64,000 nt of DNA from Mesorhizobium amorphae (GTDB taxonomy: Bacteria > Pseudomonadota > Alphaproteobacteria > Rhizobiales > Rhizobiaceae). Position numbers and translations under genes: made by a program. Of this stretch, positions 16,253 through 24,539 are shown piece by piece; the stretch's first letter is position 1; every line of letters begins with the position of its first letter. The stretch lies in NCBI RefSeq assembly GCF_014843845.1, contig NZ_JHQS01000057.1:1-64000 (forward strand). Direction: 5' to 3'. The notes under the pieces were generated by a model. The model saw only the letters and a program-made list of their open reading frames with translations. It was not told where the DNA came from and did no database searches.

Positions 16253-17551
16253 ATGGCAACCCATCCGATCAGCATCGACAGCGCCGGCGGCGAATATATG
16301 GAAGCCGTGCTGGTGATCGCCTGGGCGGTGAAATCAGGCGATCCGGTCAAGGCCGGAGATCTTCTCGTCACCGTCGAAACCGCCAAGGCCGCAACCGAAA
16401 TCGAAGCCGACCGCGACGGTTGGCTGGCGGAAATCTTCTTCGCCGAGGGACAGGAAGCGCCGGTAGGCGCCGTGCTTGGCACGATCGCTGACGAGAAGCC
16501 GATCGCTGGCAAACCCGCTTCGATCGCGCCGACCACGGCTGCGGCTGCGGAATCCAATCCGCGCGAGCCTGTGGCAAGTGAAGCGCCCTCCTCCATCCGG
16601 CAACCCGGCAGCCGTGCGATCGCAAGCCCGCTTGCCCGGCGACTTGCCGCCGCGGCCGGGCTTGACCTTGCCACCATTTCGGGAAGCGGCCCGCACGGGC
16701 GCATAAAGAAGCGCGACATCGATGCCACCCTTGCCGCCCTCTCGAACGAACATGACGGTGCAGTTCAGCGGACGCCGGCCGCGGGCCAGACTCCGTCCGT
16801 TGCCGCGCCGGCACTGGCCCGGCAGACGGCGCCCGTGGTCCTCATCCATGGCTTCGGGGCGGATGGCTCGGTGTGGCGACAAGTTGTCCCGTTGCTCGGG
16901 CCGGGGATCGAGACAATCAGCCTCGATCTGCCCGGCCATGGTGCGGAAGCGGCAAGACCTGCGAAGAGCATCGAGGAGATCGCCTTCCTTCTCTCCGACC
17001 GGCTGGAGGATATGGGCGTTGGCAATGCCCATCTCGTCGGCCACTCCCTGGGCGGTGCGGCGGCTCTCGCGCTCGCCCGGCTGGGCCGTCTCGCCGTGCG
17101 TTCGGCAACGCTTCTCTCCCCGGGCGGGCTTGGCCCGGAGATCAATGCAGGCTTCATTGCCGGCCTTGCCCGCGCGACCACGGCGCAGGCCCTCGAGCGG
17201 TGGCTGACGGTGATGGTCGGCGACCCCTCGGCCTTGCCGGGCGGCTATGCGCAGGCCGCGCTCAGACAGATGGAAAAGACCGGCAACCGCGACGCGCTCG
17301 CGGCGATGGCCGAAAGCCTGTTTCCGGATGGGACGCAGGGGTTCGATCTTGCGGGCGCGCTTGCAGAGCTCACCGTACCGACGCGGCTCCTCTGGGGCAG
17401 GCTCGACCGTATTATCCCGGTCGCCCATGCGGCGCGCGCGCCGGGCTTCACTGCTGTTCATCTTCTCGATGGCATTGGCCATGTAGCGCAGATAGAGGCG
17501 CCGGCGCTGGCAGCCCGACTGATTACCGAGACGGTGCGGAGCGCCGGCTGA
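16253..17551 (+). CDS. E2-like lipoyl protein fused to an alpha/beta hydrolase (AcoC-like)
   Basis: 432 residues from the ATG at 16253, preceded by GGAGGCGG. The lipoyl domain is residues 1-80, with the lipoylated Lys about position 45 in VETAKAATEIEA. The peripheral-subunit-binding domain follows (about 118-160, ASPLARRLAAAAGLDLATIS). The C-terminal part is an alpha/beta hydrolase with GHSLGG at about 262-267, not the CAT acyltransferase domain of ordinary E2. This domain order is known for acetoin-cleaving AcoC proteins, so acyl transfer or thioester hydrolysis by a Ser nucleophile is likely. Spacing to E1-beta is 11 bases. Confidence 0.87.
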   Translation: MATHPISIDSAGGEYMEAVLVIAWAVKSGDPVKAGDLLVTVETAKAATEIEADRDGWLAEIFFAEGQEAPVGAVLGTIADEKPIAGKPASIAPTTAAAAESNPREPVASEAPSSIRQPGSRAIASPLARRLAAAAGLDLATISGSGPHGRIKKRDIDATLAALSNEHDGAVQRTPAAGQTPSVAAPALARQTAPVVLIHGFGADGSVWRQVVPLLGPGIETISLDLPGHGAEAARPAKSIEEIAFLLSDRLEDMGVGNAHLVGHSLGGAAALALARLGRLAVRSATLLSPGGLGPEINAGFIAGLARATTAQALERWLTVMVGDPSALPGGYAQAALRQMEKTGNRDALAAMAESLFPDGTQGFDLAGALAELTVPTRLLWGRLDRIIPVAHAARAPGFTAVHLLDGIGHVAQIEAPALAARLITETVRSAG

Positions 17552-17656
17552 GCCGGCAGTCCGCTTGGCCCTCGCGGATCAGCCGCGGGAGGCAGACAAG
17601 ACCACATGACGCCGGCGTCGAGGACGCCGGACAGGATGCCAGAAGGAGTGACCAAG

Positions 17657-17980
17657 ATGATCTTCGACCATCGCACCTATACCGCCCGCCCGAACAAGCT
17701 TTCGCATTTTCTCAAGCTCTACGAGGAGGTCGGCCTGCCGATGCAGCAGCATTATCTGGGTGAGCCATTCGGCTTCTTCCAGACGCATATCGGCGACCTC
17801 TCGCGCACCGTGCATCTGTGGAAATATGAAAGCCTGGCCGATCGGGAGGAGCGGCGCGACCGCATGGAGGCCGACCCCGAATGGCAGGCCTATCGGCGCA
17901 AGGTGATCGAGACCGACTATCTTCTCGACATGCGTAACCAGATCCTCAAACCCGTCTCCTTCTTCAATCCCGGAAAATAA
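17657..17980 (+). CDS. NIPSNAP-family protein
   Basis: 107 residues. The ATG at 17657 is chosen because AGAAGGAG lies 8 bases upstream. The sequence MIFDHRTYTARPNKLSHFLK, then a GFFQTHIGDLSRTVHLWKYE block and RMEADPEWQAYRRK, is typical of the small dimeric ferredoxin-like NIPSNAP domain found in many catabolic clusters. No defined reaction; it may act as an accessory protein. It lies in the same operon, 1 base before the next gene. Confidence 0.85.
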   Translation: MIFDHRTYTARPNKLSHFLKLYEEVGLPMQQHYLGEPFGFFQTHIGDLSRTVHLWKYESLADREERRDRMEADPEWQAYRRKVIETDYLLDMRNQILKPVSFFNPGK

Positions 17981-17981
17981 A

Positions 17982-18851
17982 ATGGACCTGATCTTCTCGG
18001 CCGAGGGACGCAGCTGGCCGCTGCGCCTCACCGGCGATGCCGACCGCACGCGCCGTGCGTTGCTTTCTGCCTTGCCCATGCGCCTGCAGCTCCACACGCC
18101 CAAGATCGCCGGCAGCCATATCTATTGGCATGCCCCCTTCGTGGAGGATATCGAAGGCGCAACGCATGTGCTTTCCGCGACCGCCGGCGCCTTCATCTAC
18201 TGGCCGGTGCGGCAGTTCCTCGAAATCACCTTCGCGCCGCTCCAGGCGGAAAATGCCGAGATCACAGTTCTCGGCCATCTTGACGCGCCGATGGTGGGCA
18301 TTGCCGAGCTTGCCGCGACACTGAAGCGGGACCAGGGCCGCCACATTCTGGAAGGCACGCTTGTCCGGTCGGATGGCGGCGTGTCCGAGCCTTCGCCGTC
18401 ATCGTCGCTGCCGCAGGATATCATCGCCGCGCGCAAAGCGCTGTGGGCGGCCTGTCCCGCCGACATCAGCCGGGTCACCGCGTCACGCGCTATCATGCAC
18501 CCGGCAGGTCCCGTCTTCACCGCGGAGTCGGAAGCGCGGGTGCTGCACGAATTCCTGTGGTGGGTCCGCGCCGAGCGCGGCCGGAAGGACGAAATGGTGC
18601 TGCGCCAGACGGCCGCGCTCGCGCTCGACAAGACCGCGACCCGGCTGCGCGACTTCTGCCACATGGAGGAAACGCCGGCCCTGCTTTTCCGGCTCAAGGC
18701 GGCGATGGACGACGAACATCCTTTCGATCCCCTGATCGACGAGGCAATCTTGGTTGCCGGACGGATCGGCGCCTGGCTCGATCTTCTCATCCCGTGGAAC
18801 GACCTCAATGAGGCCTTCCGCGCAGCGCTTGACGGAAGGAGGGTGGGATGA
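17982..18851 (+). CDS. DUF3830-like (cyclophilin-fold) protein with extra C-terminal domain
   Basis: 289 residues. The N-terminal ~125 residues (ALLSALPMRLQLHTPKIAGS followed by HIYWHAPF, then GAFIYWPVRQFLEITFAP) resemble DUF3830, a cyclophilin-like fold seen beside amino-acid-type transporters. The C-terminal ~150 residues are mostly helical (WWVRAERGRKDEMVLRQTAA) and not recognised. The stop overlaps the next start by 4 bases (ATGA). Function unknown; a ligand-binding or isomerase role is conceivable. Confidence 0.6.
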   Translation: MDLIFSAEGRSWPLRLTGDADRTRRALLSALPMRLQLHTPKIAGSHIYWHAPFVEDIEGATHVLSATAGAFIYWPVRQFLEITFAPLQAENAEITVLGHLDAPMVGIAELAATLKRDQGRHILEGTLVRSDGGVSEPSPSSSLPQDIIAARKALWAACPADISRVTASRAIMHPAGPVFTAESEARVLHEFLWWVRAERGRKDEMVLRQTAALALDKTATRLRDFCHMEETPALLFRLKAAMDDEHPFDPLIDEAILVAGRIGAWLDLLIPWNDLNEAFRAALDGRRVG

Positions 18852-19774
18852 TGGAAAAACTGACCATCGGCATTGTCGGTTTCGGCGTGATCGGGCAGCG
18901 CTGGACGGCTTGCTTTGCCCATGCCGGCCACGCGGTGCGCGTGTTCGATCCGACGGAGCGGCGCGAGGCAGCGTTCAGCGAGGCGCTGCCCGCACTCATG
19001 GCCGACCTCGACGCGTTGAAGGGGGCCTCGCCCGCGCCCGGTACGATCCATCTTTTCCCGACGCTCGCCGAGACGCTCGAAGGCGTCGATTTCGTGCAGG
19101 AGAACGGCCCGGAAGACCTGGCGCTCAAGCGCCGGCTGCTGGCCGAAATCGAAGACCATGTCGGCGATGAGATCGTCATCGCTTCCTCTTCATCGGCCCT
19201 GCTGGTGTCCGACATGCAGGCCGAGTGCCGCCTGCCTGGCCGCGTCGTGCTCGGACACCCCTTCAATCCGGCGCATCTGATGCCGCTGGTCGAGATCGTC
19301 GGCGGCAAGGCATCCGATCCACAGGCGATCGCCCGGGCACGCGCCATCTACGAAGCCATCGGCAAGAAGCCGGTGACGCTCAACCGGGAAGTGACCGGCC
19401 ATATCGCCTTGCGCCTGATGGGCGCCATGTGGCGCGAGGCGATCGCGCTGGTGCGCGACGGCGTAGCCTCGGTCGAGGATGTCGATCGCGCGTTCATGTA
19501 TGGGCCGGGTGCGAAATGGACGCTGCAAGGCTCATTCATTTCCAACAGCCTCAACGCCGAGGGCATTGAAGACTTCCTGCGCAAATATGGCCCGACCTAT
19601 CAGGCGATCTGGGACACGCTGCTCGACGCGAAGCTTGACGAGGAGACGATCCGCGCCGTGACGGCCTCGACCGCGGCAGCGGTGGACGGGCGCAGCCAGG
19701 TAGACCTGAAGGCCGCGCGCGAGGCTGGCCTCGTCGGCATTTTGAAAACGGTGGCCGAACGCGGCGCGCTCTAA
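18848..19774 (+). CDS. 3-hydroxyacyl-CoA/L-carnitine-dehydrogenase-like enzyme
   Basis: 308 residues. NAD-binding GIVGFGVIGQRW at residues 8-19, then the family block ASSSSALLVSDMQAECRLPG and GHPFNPAHLMPLVEIVGG, where His of HPFNP is the catalytic base in this superfamily. Length and the absence of a second C-terminal repeat fit L-carnitine or L-gulonate dehydrogenases as well as 3-hydroxybutyryl-CoA dehydrogenases. It would oxidise a 3-hydroxy acid or acyl-CoA of the pathway. It is coupled to the DUF3830-like gene. Confidence 0.87.
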   Translation: MMEKLTIGIVGFGVIGQRWTACFAHAGHAVRVFDPTERREAAFSEALPALMADLDALKGASPAPGTIHLFPTLAETLEGVDFVQENGPEDLALKRRLLAEIEDHVGDEIVIASSSSALLVSDMQAECRLPGRVVLGHPFNPAHLMPLVEIVGGKASDPQAIARARAIYEAIGKKPVTLNREVTGHIALRLMGAMWREAIALVRDGVASVEDVDRAFMYGPGAKWTLQGSFISNSLNAEGIEDFLRKYGPTYQAIWDTLLDAKLDEETIRAVTASTAAAVDGRSQVDLKAAREAGLVGILKTVAERGAL

Positions 19775-19798
19775 TCATCACGGTTCAGGAGAACGGCC

Positions 19799-20548
19799 AT
19801 GACCTATCACACCGCCCTCGTCACCGGTGCCTCGAAAGGCATCGGCGCCGCGATCGTCGAGAGCCTGATAGCGGAGGGCTTGATCGTCCATGCGCTCGCG
19901 CGCAACCATGACGCGCTGCAGGTCCTGCAGGCACAGCTCGGGCCGTGCGTAAAACCGCTCGTTGCCGATGTGCGCGACCACGAAGCGATCGCCACTGCGC
20001 TCGGTGCGGCGGAAATCGATGTGCTGATCAACAATGCCGGCGGTCTGGCGACCGTGCGCCCGCTGCATGAGCAGAGCGCGGAGGAAACAGCCGAGGTGGT
20101 GGCGCTGAACCTCACCGCGCCCTTGCAGCTCATCCGAATGTTGCTGCCGGGCATGATAGCGCGCAAGCGCGGCCACATCTTCAACCTGACCAGCACGGCA
20201 GCTAGCGGCGTCTTTCCCGGCACGACGACCTACGGTGCGGCAAAGGCCGGCCTTTCGCAGGCCGGCCGCATCCTGCGCTTCGATCTCGCAGGCACCGGCG
20301 TGCGGCTGACCGAGATCGCCCCCGGCCGTGTGGAGACGGATTTCTACCTGAAGGCCTTCGACGGCGACCGTGAGGGCCTGCGCAAGCGCATGTACTCGCA
20401 ACAGCGGCCGCTCGGCCCGGCCGACATTGCCGCCGTGCTTGTTGCCGCGCTGCGGATGCCGGACCATGTCGACATCGCCGAACTGATCGTTGCGCCAAGC
20501 GAACAGGCAGCCGGCGGCCATACCTATCCGGCCGCGCCGCAACGATGA
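19799..20548 (+). CDS. Short-chain dehydrogenase/reductase
   Basis: 249 residues. Contains TGASKGIGAA (cofactor site), NNAGGLATV, the catalytic Ser in NLTSTAASG, and YGAAK. The end is irregular for FabG proteins (DIAELIVAPSEQAAGG), resembling the SDR subgroup near YdfG/clavulanate dehydrogenase. It is the last gene of the run that starts with E1-alpha, 24 bases after the preceding stop. The second SDR of the island suggests two separate alcohol/ketone steps. Confidence 0.9.
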   Translation: MTYHTALVTGASKGIGAAIVESLIAEGLIVHALARNHDALQVLQAQLGPCVKPLVADVRDHEAIATALGAAEIDVLINNAGGLATVRPLHEQSAEETAEVVALNLTAPLQLIRMLLPGMIARKRGHIFNLTSTAASGVFPGTTTYGAAKAGLSQAGRILRFDLAGTGVRLTEIAPGRVETDFYLKAFDGDREGLRKRMYSQQRPLGPADIAAVLVAALRMPDHVDIAELIVAPSEQAAGGHTYPAAPQR

Positions 20549-20576
20549 GCGCGCGTGGCGTCAGCGACGCCGCGCC

Positions 20577-21329
20577 TCAGCCTGGCCCCGTCAATTTGTC
20601 GAGCACCGCCGTGCAAGCCTCCTCCCAGGCCGCAGGCACACCGCGCGCAGAAAGCACCTGCAGGCCCCGCTCGGTGATGCCGCCCGGTGTCACCAGCTCT
20701 TCGAGCATCTGGTCCATCGGTTCGCTCTTCTCCGCAATCAGCCGCCCGGCGGCCACGAACGTCATTGCCGTCAGCCGGCGGGCGATTGCCGGATCGAGAC
20801 CTTGGGCGCTCGACCATTCAGCCGTGTTGCGGATCAGATCCTGCGCCCAGCCGTAGACGGCGGCGCTGACCGTCGCCACCTCGAAATCCTTTTCGCTGCC
20901 GAGCGCGATCGAGGGCCCGAGCCGGTCGAGGACCGTCCGCGCCTGCTCGATGTCGGGGAAATAGACCGTCGGACTGGCGGCAATCTCCGAAGCGGTGAAC
21001 GGCATGGCGCGGACAGCGCGCGCGGGCGCGACCTCGAGCCGCGACAACGATACGCCGGCGCAAACCGAAACCACCACCTGCTCCTTGCGCCACGGCAAGC
21101 CTGCAACCGCCTGCGGCGCATGGGCGGGTCGCACGGAGAGAATAACGACATCGGACCGTTCGACGAGATCGTAATTGTCAGCCGCCAGCCGAAAGCCATA
21201 GCGGGCAGAAAAATCGGTCGCCTTGCCGCGCGGCGACAACAGTATCGTTTCAGGGTCGAGCCCGGAATGCAGGAAACCTGCCAGCATGGACGCCGCCAGG
21301 TGCCCGACGCCAAGAATGCCTATGATCAT
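20577..21329 (-). CDS. Pyrroline-5-carboxylate-reductase-like protein
   Basis: 250 residues from the ATG at 21329, with a GGGAGA ribosome site. The Rossmann start MIIGILGVGHLAASMLAGFL and the C-terminal helical dimer domain (AMTFVAAGRLIAEKSEPMDQ followed by LVTPGGITERGL) are ProC-like; P5C reductases carry T-x-PGG-(T/I)-T at this place. It probably reduces a cyclic or linear imine with NAD(P)H. It is transcribed opposite the regulator gene, with operator copy 3 between them. Confidence 0.85.
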   Translation of the reverse strand: MIIGILGVGHLAASMLAGFLHSGLDPETILLSPRGKATDFSARYGFRLAADNYDLVERSDVVILSVRPAHAPQAVAGLPWRKEQVVVSVCAGVSLSRLEVAPARAVRAMPFTASEIAASPTVYFPDIEQARTVLDRLGPSIALGSEKDFEVATVSAAVYGWAQDLIRNTAEWSSAQGLDPAIARRLTAMTFVAAGRLIAEKSEPMDQMLEELVTPGGITERGLQVLSARGVPAAWEEACTAVLDKLTGPG

Positions 21330-21400
21330 CCGTTGTCTCCCGGGTTGCAACCTGCGGCTTGCCATTCACATGAAGTTGGGAAAGAAAGAGGCACCGTAAA

Positions 21401-21410
21401 GTGTCGACAC
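21401..21410. promoter_or_regulatory. GTGTCGACAC operator, copy 3
   Basis: The core palindrome in context TAAAGTGTCGACACAGC lies between the divergent P5C-reductase-like gene (start 21329) and the GntR gene (start 21441), so the regulator probably controls its own synthesis. Confidence 0.75.
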
Positions 21411-21440
21411 AGCCTGCAGACAAATCAGATTGGAATCTTC

Positions 21441-22214
21441 ATGACCGAACGAGCTGAGACCGGCGCCGACAGCGACCCGTCCCTTGCGAACGAGGCCGAG
21501 ACGCGCCGCAGCGCCGACAGCAGCGAGCGCGCTTACAACACCATCCGCAAGCTTTTGGTCGAGTTCAAGCTGAAGCCTGGCGAACGCATCAACGAGGTCC
21601 AGCTTTCGCGCAGCCTCGGTGTGTCGCGCACGCCGATCCGCGAGGCGCTGAACCGGCTTGCTTCCGAGGGCTTCGTTTCGCTCACACCCAATCGTGGCTT
21701 CTTCGTCAGGAGCCTCAGCACCGAGGGCCTGCTCGACCTCTACGAACTGCGCTCCATCATAGAGTGCGCCGCCTTCAAGCTGATGTGCGAGCGTGCGGAC
21801 GACAGCGATCTCGATCGGCTGCGGCGGTATTGGGAGGCGATCGTCGATGTCTATCGCGACCAGCCGCCGGATATCATCCTGGCCGAGGACGAAGGCTTCC
21901 ATCTGCTCATCGCCGAATTGTCCGGAAATCCGGAACTTGTCGGCCAGCTCAGCTCTATCAATGCGCGCATCCGCTTCATCCGCCGCATCCAGATCGAACA
22001 TCCCTCGCATGACAAGGCGCAGATCACCTCCCACTCGGCGATCGTTGAAGCCGCCGTCAAGCGGGATGCCGAGAACGGCGCGAAATTGTTGCGCGAACAT
22101 ATCGAAATGACCGTCTCCGCCACGCAGCAGGCGCTGAAGGACGCACTGCTCAAGGTTTTCGCACCCGACAACGGCGCCGACCTGAAGCGCCGGCGAAGGG
22201 TGCGCGATCTGTAA
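21441..22214 (+). CDS. GntR/FadR-family transcriptional regulator (FCD domain)
   Basis: 257 residues from the ATG at 21441. Winged helix at about residues 28-95 (VQLSRSLGVSRTPIREALNR then LASEGFVSLTPNRGFFV). The FCD effector domain at about 105-235 has the metal/ligand His pattern: EDEGFHLLIAELSGNPEL, then ITSHSAIVEAAVKRD, then REHIEMT. FCD regulators typically sense carboxylates. Position inside the island and the palindrome in its own and three other promoters make it the likely regulon controller, most simply a repressor relieved by the substrate or an intermediate. Confidence 0.93.
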   Translation: MTERAETGADSDPSLANEAETRRSADSSERAYNTIRKLLVEFKLKPGERINEVQLSRSLGVSRTPIREALNRLASEGFVSLTPNRGFFVRSLSTEGLLDLYELRSIIECAAFKLMCERADDSDLDRLRRYWEAIVDVYRDQPPDIILAEDEGFHLLIAELSGNPELVGQLSSINARIRFIRRIQIEHPSHDKAQITSHSAIVEAAVKRDAENGAKLLREHIEMTVSATQQALKDALLKVFAPDNGADLKRRRRVRDL

Positions 22215-22245
22215 TTGCTAATTGAGCACAAAATTGAACGCAATA

Positions 22246-22255
22246 GTGTCGACAC
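22246..22255. promoter_or_regulatory. GTGTCGACAC operator, copy 4
   Basis: Context ATAGTGTCGACACTTTC, 32 bases after the GntR stop and about 100 bases before the transporter operon start at 22353. It places substrate uptake under the same regulator as the enzymes. Confidence 0.75.
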
Positions 22256-22352
22256 TTTCTTGACGACGCTCTCTTTGTCTGCTTCGATGGGCTCACACGG
22301 GGAAGAAGACCGGAACGGCCTCTCCTGTCGTAGTCAGCAGCTAAGGGGAACC

Positions 22353-23468
22353 ATGATGAAAAAACTTATCGCCGCACTTCTTCTCGGCGCGTCGCTTTTT
22401 GCAGCGCCGGCCATGGCCGAACAGATCACCGTCGGCCTTTCCGCGCCGCTCTCGGGCGCGCAGGCCTATTTCGGCACCACCTGGCATAACGGCTTCAAGC
22501 TCTACGTCGACAAGCTGAACGCGGATGGCGGCGTCAATGGCGTCACCGTTGCCTATGACCAGCAGGACGACAAGGCCGATCCGCGCGAGGGGACGCTTGT
22601 GGCCCAGAAATTCTGCGACAACGACAAGGTCGTGCTTGGTCTGGTGAATTTCAATTCCGGCGTCGCCCAGTCCACGCTGCCGATCTATGAGGACTGCACG
22701 TTGCCGACCATGACCTTCGGCTCCAATCCGTCCCTCACCAAGCAGGGCTACAAGTTCATGGTGCGCCCGGTGGCCAACGATCTGGCGGGAGCATTGCTGC
22801 CAGCCGAATATGCGCTGGGCAAGCTTGGGGCCAAGACGGCCCTGGTCGTCAACGACAAACAGGTTTTCGGGCAGGGAATCTCCGAAATCTTCGCCAAGAA
22901 CTTCCAGGATGGCGGCGGCAAGGTCATCGACACGATTTCGGTCGCGCCAAGCGATGTGGACTTCGCCGCCGTGCTGGCGCAGATCAAGCCGAAGAAGCCC
23001 GACGTCATCTATCTCGGCGCCGTCATGCCGCAGCTGGCGCTCTTTGCAAAGCAGATGCATGAGCAAGGCATCACCGCCACCCTGATCGTACCCGATGGCG
23101 GTTATACGCCGGACCTGATCAAACAGGCCGGCGAGCCCAACGTTCAGGGCACGATCGTCGCCATCCAGGTGCCGCCGATGGATGCCTCGCCGGAGATCGC
23201 CGATTTCGCCAAACTCTACAAGGCCAAGTACGGCGAGGAAGCCGGCCCTTACTCGATCTATGGCTATGTGCAGGGCCAGATCCTCGAACAGGTGCTGAAG
23301 ACGACCAAGGGCCTGACGCGCGAGGACATCAACGCGGCGCTGCACGCGGTCAAGGTCAAGACCGCCGTGGGTGAACTGGAATTCGACGAAACGGGCGAAC
23401 TTAAAGTCGCCCCATCGTACCTCTACAAGGTCGAGGGGTCGAAGTTCCAGCTTGTCGGCTCGAAATAG
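22353..23468 (+). CDS. ABC transporter substrate-binding protein, branched-chain amino acid type
   Basis: 371 residues. The start at 22353 follows AAGGGGAA. It has a clear Sec signal (MMKKLIAALLLGASLFAAPA-MA, cleavage after AMA), then EQITVGLSAPLSGAQAYFGT, the typical opening of LivJ/LivK-type periplasmic proteins, and GAVMPQLALFAKQMHEQGIT in the second lobe. It delivers substrate to the membrane components encoded next. Relatives bind amino acids, amides and aromatic acids, so specificity is open. It is followed by a hairpin that may set its higher expression. Confidence 0.92.
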   Translation: MMKKLIAALLLGASLFAAPAMAEQITVGLSAPLSGAQAYFGTTWHNGFKLYVDKLNADGGVNGVTVAYDQQDDKADPREGTLVAQKFCDNDKVVLGLVNFNSGVAQSTLPIYEDCTLPTMTFGSNPSLTKQGYKFMVRPVANDLAGALLPAEYALGKLGAKTALVVNDKQVFGQGISEIFAKNFQDGGGKVIDTISVAPSDVDFAAVLAQIKPKKPDVIYLGAVMPQLALFAKQMHEQGITATLIVPDGGYTPDLIKQAGEPNVQGTIVAIQVPPMDASPEIADFAKLYKAKYGEEAGPYSIYGYVQGQILEQVLKTTKGLTREDINAALHAVKVKTAVGELEFDETGELKVAPSYLYKVEGSKFQLVGSK

Positions 23469-23480
23469 CAGCCGGGCGCC

Positions 23481-23510
23481 GGAGCCGCCTGCCATTTTAA
23501 AGGCGGCTCC
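23481..23510 (+). terminator. Intercistronic hairpin after the binding-protein gene
   Basis: Perfect 10-bp stem GGAGCCGCCT / AGGCGGCTCC with a 10-base loop, 12 bases after the stop codon. There is no strong T-run, so it is more likely an mRNA-stabilising or partial terminator hairpin that keeps the binding protein in excess over the permeases. Confidence 0.55.
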
Positions 23511-23588
23511 TCTTGCCTGTCGACGGCCGCGCCTGACAAGAGTGCGACGGACCGTCGATCGGGAACCCATTGCACAGGACACCGGCCC

Positions 23589-24539
23589 ATGCTGGGAAAC
23601 CTCATTCAACAGACGGTCAACGCGTTGACCATCGGCTCGATTTACGCGCTGATCGCGCTCGGCTACACGATGGTCTATGGCGTGCTGCGCATGATCAATT
23701 TCGCTCATGGCGAGATGTTCATGCTCGGCGCCTATGTCGCCTTTCTGGTCCTCAGCATGCTGGTCGGCGATGTCGGCATGGCGGGCGCGATTGCGCTTAC
23801 CGTGGCCTTTGTCGTCGCTGTCTTCCTGGTGGGCTTCATCGGCGTCGGTATTGAACGCGTTGCCTACAAACCGTTGCGAAACTCCACCCGGCTTGCGCCG
23901 ATGCTGTCCTCGCTTGGCGTCTCGCTCTCGCTGGTCACCGGCATGCAGATTCTTGCCGGCCCGCAGCCGGTCGCCTTTCCGAGCTTCTTTCCCGTCGTCC
24001 GCTACGAGGTGCTGGGCGGCACCATCACCTCTATGCAGATCGGCATCCTCGTCGCCGCCTTCGTGTTGATGCTCAGTCTGCATTTCCTCGTCAACCGCAG
24101 CCGTATCGGCATCATCGTGCGTGCCGTTTCGGAAAGCCGCCCCACCGCACAGCTTCTGGGCATCAACGTCAACGGTGCGATCTCGATGGTGTTCTTCGTC
24201 GGCCCGCTGCTCGGGGCGGCCGGCGGCATCCTCTATGCCAGCTATTACGGCATCATGTCGCCGACGATGGGCGCCGTCATTGGCTTGAAGGCCTTCACCG
24301 CGGCGATCCTCGGCGGCATCGGTTCCATTCCCGGCGCCATGCTTGGCGCCTTCATCCTCGCCTTCGTCGAAGTGGGCGGAACCGCGCTGCTGCCCGTCAT
24401 CACCCATGGCGTGCTGGGCACCGAATATCGCGATGTGCTCACCTTCGCGATCCTCATACTCGTGCTTCTCGTTCGTCCCGCCGGCATATTGGGCGAGGCC
24501 GTGTCGGAGGAAAGCATCGTGTACAAGAGGGAATTCTGA
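23589..24539 (+). CDS. livH: ABC transporter permease, LivH type
   Basis: 316 residues, about eight membrane segments, starting MLGNLIQQTVNALTIGSIYA, the standard LivH opening. The EAA-like loop region FVGPLLGAAGGILYASYYGI and GLKAFTAAILGGIGSIPGAM matches the family. It forms the transmembrane channel with the LivM-type partner, whose start overlaps its stop by one base. Confidence 0.93.
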   Translation: MLGNLIQQTVNALTIGSIYALIALGYTMVYGVLRMINFAHGEMFMLGAYVAFLVLSMLVGDVGMAGAIALTVAFVVAVFLVGFIGVGIERVAYKPLRNSTRLAPMLSSLGVSLSLVTGMQILAGPQPVAFPSFFPVVRYEVLGGTITSMQIGILVAAFVLMLSLHFLVNRSRIGIIVRAVSESRPTAQLLGINVNGAISMVFFVGPLLGAAGGILYASYYGIMSPTMGAVIGLKAFTAAILGGIGSIPGAMLGAFILAFVEVGGTALLPVITHGVLGTEYRDVLTFAILILVLLVRPAGILGEAVSEESIVYKREF

